Of a stretch of 7,618 nucleotides of DNA, positions 5,958 through 7,618 are shown one piece after another (the first letter of the stretch is position 1; every line of letters begins with the position of its first letter). A program made the translations under genes and the position numbers. This stretch comes from Anaerolineae bacterium. GTDB lineage: Bacteria; Chloroflexota; Anaerolineae; Aggregatilineales; Phototrophicaceae. The stretch is taken from assembly GCA_028284565.1 (NCBI GenBank), contig JANQRM010000343.1:1-7618 (forward strand), in the 5' to 3' direction. The notes under the pieces were generated by a model. The model worked only from the letters and a program-made list of their open reading frames with translations, had not been told where the DNA came from and searched no databases.

Positions 5958-6839
5958 TTAGAGATTCAGCGTCACTTTCGCATTGCTGAGGACAACTTCA
6001 TCGCGTTCTTTGGCTTTTGTCTGAAAGATGATTTCATCGTCTGACGTTTGCCACATCTCCGTTACGAGTGTGTTACCGGGGAAGACATGCTTTGAGAAAC
6101 GCACCTGTACACTCTTGAATTTAGATACATCGTTCTGACAGTAGTGCTTGAGAACAGCACGAACTGCAAAGCCGAAGGAACTCAATCCATGCAGGATGGG
6201 TCTATCGAAGTTGCCCACCGCCGCCATATCCGGGTCGGCATGGAGCGGATTTACATCACCAGATAGCCGATAAATGAGAGCTTGGCGTTCTAAGGTTGCC
6301 TCTTCGTGTATGGTATCGGGTTCGCGTTCTGGCGGCAGATTAATTTTGCTAGATGGACCACGCTCGCCACCATATCCGCCTAATCCTCGAATAAAGGTTG
6401 ATGACCGCGCCACAGTCAATTCCTCGCCTTGTGCATCCTGTGATGAGGTCTGCGAAACTATCACCATCCCACTGCCTTTGTCATATATATCAGCAATATG
6501 CGAGTAGCTGGTCACTGTACCAGATGTCGGTAATGGTTTCTTGATTTCGAGATATTGTTCACCATGCACCAGCATCATCGGATTGAATTCGATACCCGCA
6601 ATATTGCCACTGAGGATGTTTTTAATGAATGCGCCTGAATAAATCGTGCCAAAGGACGGTATTACTTTGAAGCCTTTGGTGCTGAGTTCATAGACAAATT
6701 TCAATTCATCTTGATCGCGCCAATCGAGAGGTGCGCCAATCCCTAGTGCATAGAGTGCGACATCCCGTTCAGTGTAGGTGTAGGTAATCGGTGGATATTC
6801 TGTGCCGATGGCGTTATTTACCTGTTCCAGTGTGACCAT
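5958..6839 (-). CDS. MaoC-type (R)-specific enoyl-CoA hydratase (hydratase 2), double hot-dog
   Basis: The protein has two hot-dog halves, like hydratase 2 of peroxisomal multifunctional enzymes. The N-terminal non-catalytic half (about 1-150) contains 'YALGIGAPL' and 'FGTIYS'. The C-terminal catalytic half holds the signature YRLSGDVNPLHADPDMAA. Counting from the ATG at 6839, the catalytic residues are D195 and H200, with N197 between them, and HGL follows at 217-219. The family adds water to trans-2-enoyl-CoA to give (R)-3-hydroxyacyl-CoA, in fatty-acid or side-chain breakdown or in feeding polyester synthesis; the substrate here is unknown. I chose the ATG at 6839 (293 residues) over the in-frame TTG at 6845 because AAAGGA lies 6 bases before the ATG and directly against the TTG. 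The gene is alone on its strand between convergent and upstream terminators, with its own candidate promoter. Confidence 0.9.
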   Translation of the reverse strand: MVTLEQVNNAIGTEYPPITYTYTERDVALYALGIGAPLDWRDQDELKFVYELSTKGFKVIPSFGTIYSGAFIKNILSGNIAGIEFNPMMLVHGEQYLEIKKPLPTSGTVTSYSHIADIYDKGSGMVIVSQTSSQDAQGEELTVARSSTFIRGLGGYGGERGPSSKINLPPEREPDTIHEEATLERQALIYRLSGDVNPLHADPDMAAVGNFDRPILHGLSSFGFAVRAVLKHYCQNDVSKFKSVQVRFSKHVFPGNTLVTEMWQTSDDEIIFQTKAKERDEVVLSNAKVTLNL

Positions 6840-6845
6840 GCTCAA

Positions 6846-6851
6846 TCCTTT
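6846..6851 (-). promoter_or_regulatory. Ribosome binding site that decides the hydratase start
   Basis: AAAGGA on the minus strand is 6 bases before the ATG at 6839, and no bases separate it from the TTG at 6845. The ATG is therefore the better start. Confidence 0.75.
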
Positions 6852-6875
6852 AAGCTATAGACATAATCTGATTGA

Positions 6876-6904
6876 ATCATACTCAATGATAGAAAAAAAC
6901 CCAA
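6876..6904 (-). promoter_or_regulatory. Candidate promoter of the enoyl-CoA hydratase gene
   Basis: On the minus strand TTGGGT (6904-6899) and TATGAT (6881-6876) are 17 bases apart, with a T-rich spacer. An imperfect inverted repeat, ATTGA ... TCAAT (6871-6887), covers the -10 and could be an operator, but its arms are only 5 bases. Confidence 0.4.
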
Positions 6905-6915
6905 CGATCTCTATG

Positions 6916-6954
6916 GAATCAAACAGGACGCACACTCATAAGAATGTACGTCCT
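6916..6954 (-). terminator. Terminator hairpin after malG
   Basis: In the minus-strand RNA, 6954-6942 pairs with 6937-6925 over 13 positions without a mismatch (two G-U pairs) around a 4-base TTAT loop. The same two positions are C-A mismatches in plus-strand RNA, so the structure belongs to minus-strand transcripts. It starts 22 bases past the malG stop. The tail (GTTTGATTC) is only moderately T-rich, and a stronger run of seven Ts lies further on (6899-6893). A leader hairpin of the hydratase transcript is a less likely reading. Confidence 0.7.
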
Positions 6955-6976
6955 TTGTATTTGATAGATGTATAGA

Positions 6977-7618
6977 TTAGCCTTTGACCGAGCCTTGGGT
7001 CAGCCCACCAACGATTTGATCTTGGAGTGCGAGGTAAATCACGAGTGTGGGTATCGCCCCAATAACAGATCCTGCGGCAAAGACCCCCCAATCTCGTGCA
7101 AAGTTATCTGCGATGAAACTCCATAAGCCCACCATGAGCGTCCAACTTTCTTTATCGCGTAAGAGAACCCGTGCCAGCACAAATTCATTGAATGTACCCA
7201 CGAAGGAGAGAATCCCGACAACGATTAGAATCGGACGAACCAGTGGAAAAATCAGCATGCGATAGGTCTGCCAATGCGATGCGCCGTCGACCAATGCGGA
7301 TTCGTCGATGTCTCGCGGAACGGAATCGAAGAAGCCTTTCATCAGCCAGATGTTGATACCCATCGCCCCGCCAACATAGACGAGTATTAGCCCCCCCTGT
7401 GTATTCAAACCCAATTGGGGGATATGTTGTCCAATCTGTTGTAAGAACAAGAAAATTGCCACCATCGCCAAGAGATTGGGGAAGACTTGTACCAGAAGGA
7501 TGAAAACCAATAACCCGTCACGACCCGTGAAGCGGAAACGTGAGAAGGAGTAGGCACTTAGCGCGGTCACCAAGACGACAATTACTGCGGTTACCCCAGA
7601 TACCACGACGGAGTTGAA
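6977..7618 (-). CDS. malG: Maltose/maltodextrin ABC transporter permease MalG (5' end outside window)
   Basis: The frame stays open to the window edge, where it reads F-N-S-V before the internal GTG at 7606. About 70-80 N-terminal residues are missing compared with typical MalG. Five membrane helices can be seen. The cytoplasmic EAA loop that docks on the ATPase is present as '[18 protein letters not shown]' (residues 99-116 from 7606), with ESA for EAA and the conserved G108, followed by the 'IFPL' end. '[13 protein letters not shown]', 'GLNTQGG' and the C-terminal '[10 protein letters not shown]' match the MalG branch of sugar permeases closely. With MalF, two ATPase subunits and a binding protein it would import maltose or maltodextrins across the inner membrane. 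The other genes should lie just beyond the right edge. It is the last gene of its transcript, followed by a hairpin terminator. Confidence 0.9.
   Translation of the reverse strand, partial: FNSVVVSGVTAVIVVLVTALSAYSFSRFRFTGRDGLLVFILLVQVFPNLLAMVAIFLFLQQIGQHIPQLGLNTQGGLILVYVGGAMGINIWLMKGFFDSVPRDIDESALVDGASHWQTYRMLIFPLVRPILIVVGILSFVGTFNEFVLARVLLRDKESWTLMVGLWSFIADNFARDWGVFAAGSVIGAIPTLVIYLALQDQIVGGLTQGSVKG

Noticed and set aside
5967..5990. Inverted repeat TCAGC ... GCTGA near the 3' end of the hydratase gene as a terminator
   Set aside because: Arms are only 5-6 bases with a long loop, it lies inside coding sequence, and no T-tract follows on either strand.
6840..6845. TTG at 6845 as the hydratase start
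   Set aside because: The ribosome site AAAGGA directly abuts the TTG with no spacing, whereas it lies 6 bases before the ATG at 6839.
1..7618. CRISPR arrays, insertion sequences, attachment sites or phage genes
   Set aside because: No regularly spaced repeats, transposase or integrase motifs, or long terminal repeats were seen; the tRNA 3' end is not duplicated in the window.

Overview
The window looks like an ordinary chromosomal stretch of a Chloroflexota bacterium, probably of the Anaerolineae type. This is an inference from gene style, with no marker gene to confirm it: a PA14-type secreted protein, Thr/Pro (TPTPT) linkers joining SH3 domains to a serine hydrolase, an FtsB/DivIC-like protein with a long acidic, Trp-rich tail, and a MalG-type sugar permease. 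Base composition looks moderate and even, and no mobile element, phage gene or CRISPR array is visible.

Left part (1-3512, plus strand): the C-terminal end of a large secreted PA14-domain protein closes with a strong intrinsic terminator (about 576-607). A compact three-gene operon follows: a guanylate-kinase-like protein with several altered active-site positions (688-1308), a YgfZ/CAF17-type Fe-S maturation protein overlapping it by ATGA (1305-2369), and a four-helix membrane protein of unknown function 9 bases further on (2379-3512).

Middle (3509-4250): the membrane-protein gene converges on a minus-strand FtsB/DivIC-like gene, and the two stop codons share TTAA. Upstream of that gene is a complete single-gene tRNA-Leu(CAG) unit on the minus strand: consensus-like promoter (4128-4155), tRNA (4032-4115) and intrinsic terminator (3999-4023). 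The likely promoter of the FtsB-like gene overlaps the terminator tail and would start transcription almost at the ATG.

Right part (4251-7618): a secreted two-SH3 penicillin-binding/beta-lactamase-like serine hydrolase on the plus strand converges with a minus-strand MaoC-type (R)-specific enoyl-CoA hydratase. Further right, and cut by the window edge, is malG, the last gene of a maltose/maltodextrin ABC importer operon. A 13-bp hairpin follows it whose wobble pairs show that it works in the minus-strand transcript.

No clearly new multi-gene system is present. The points most worth a second look are the atypical guanylate-kinase-like protein coupled to YgfZ, the tightly packed tRNA/FtsB-like control region, and the serine hydrolase with KHG/SEN motifs and no recognisable deacylating glutamate.
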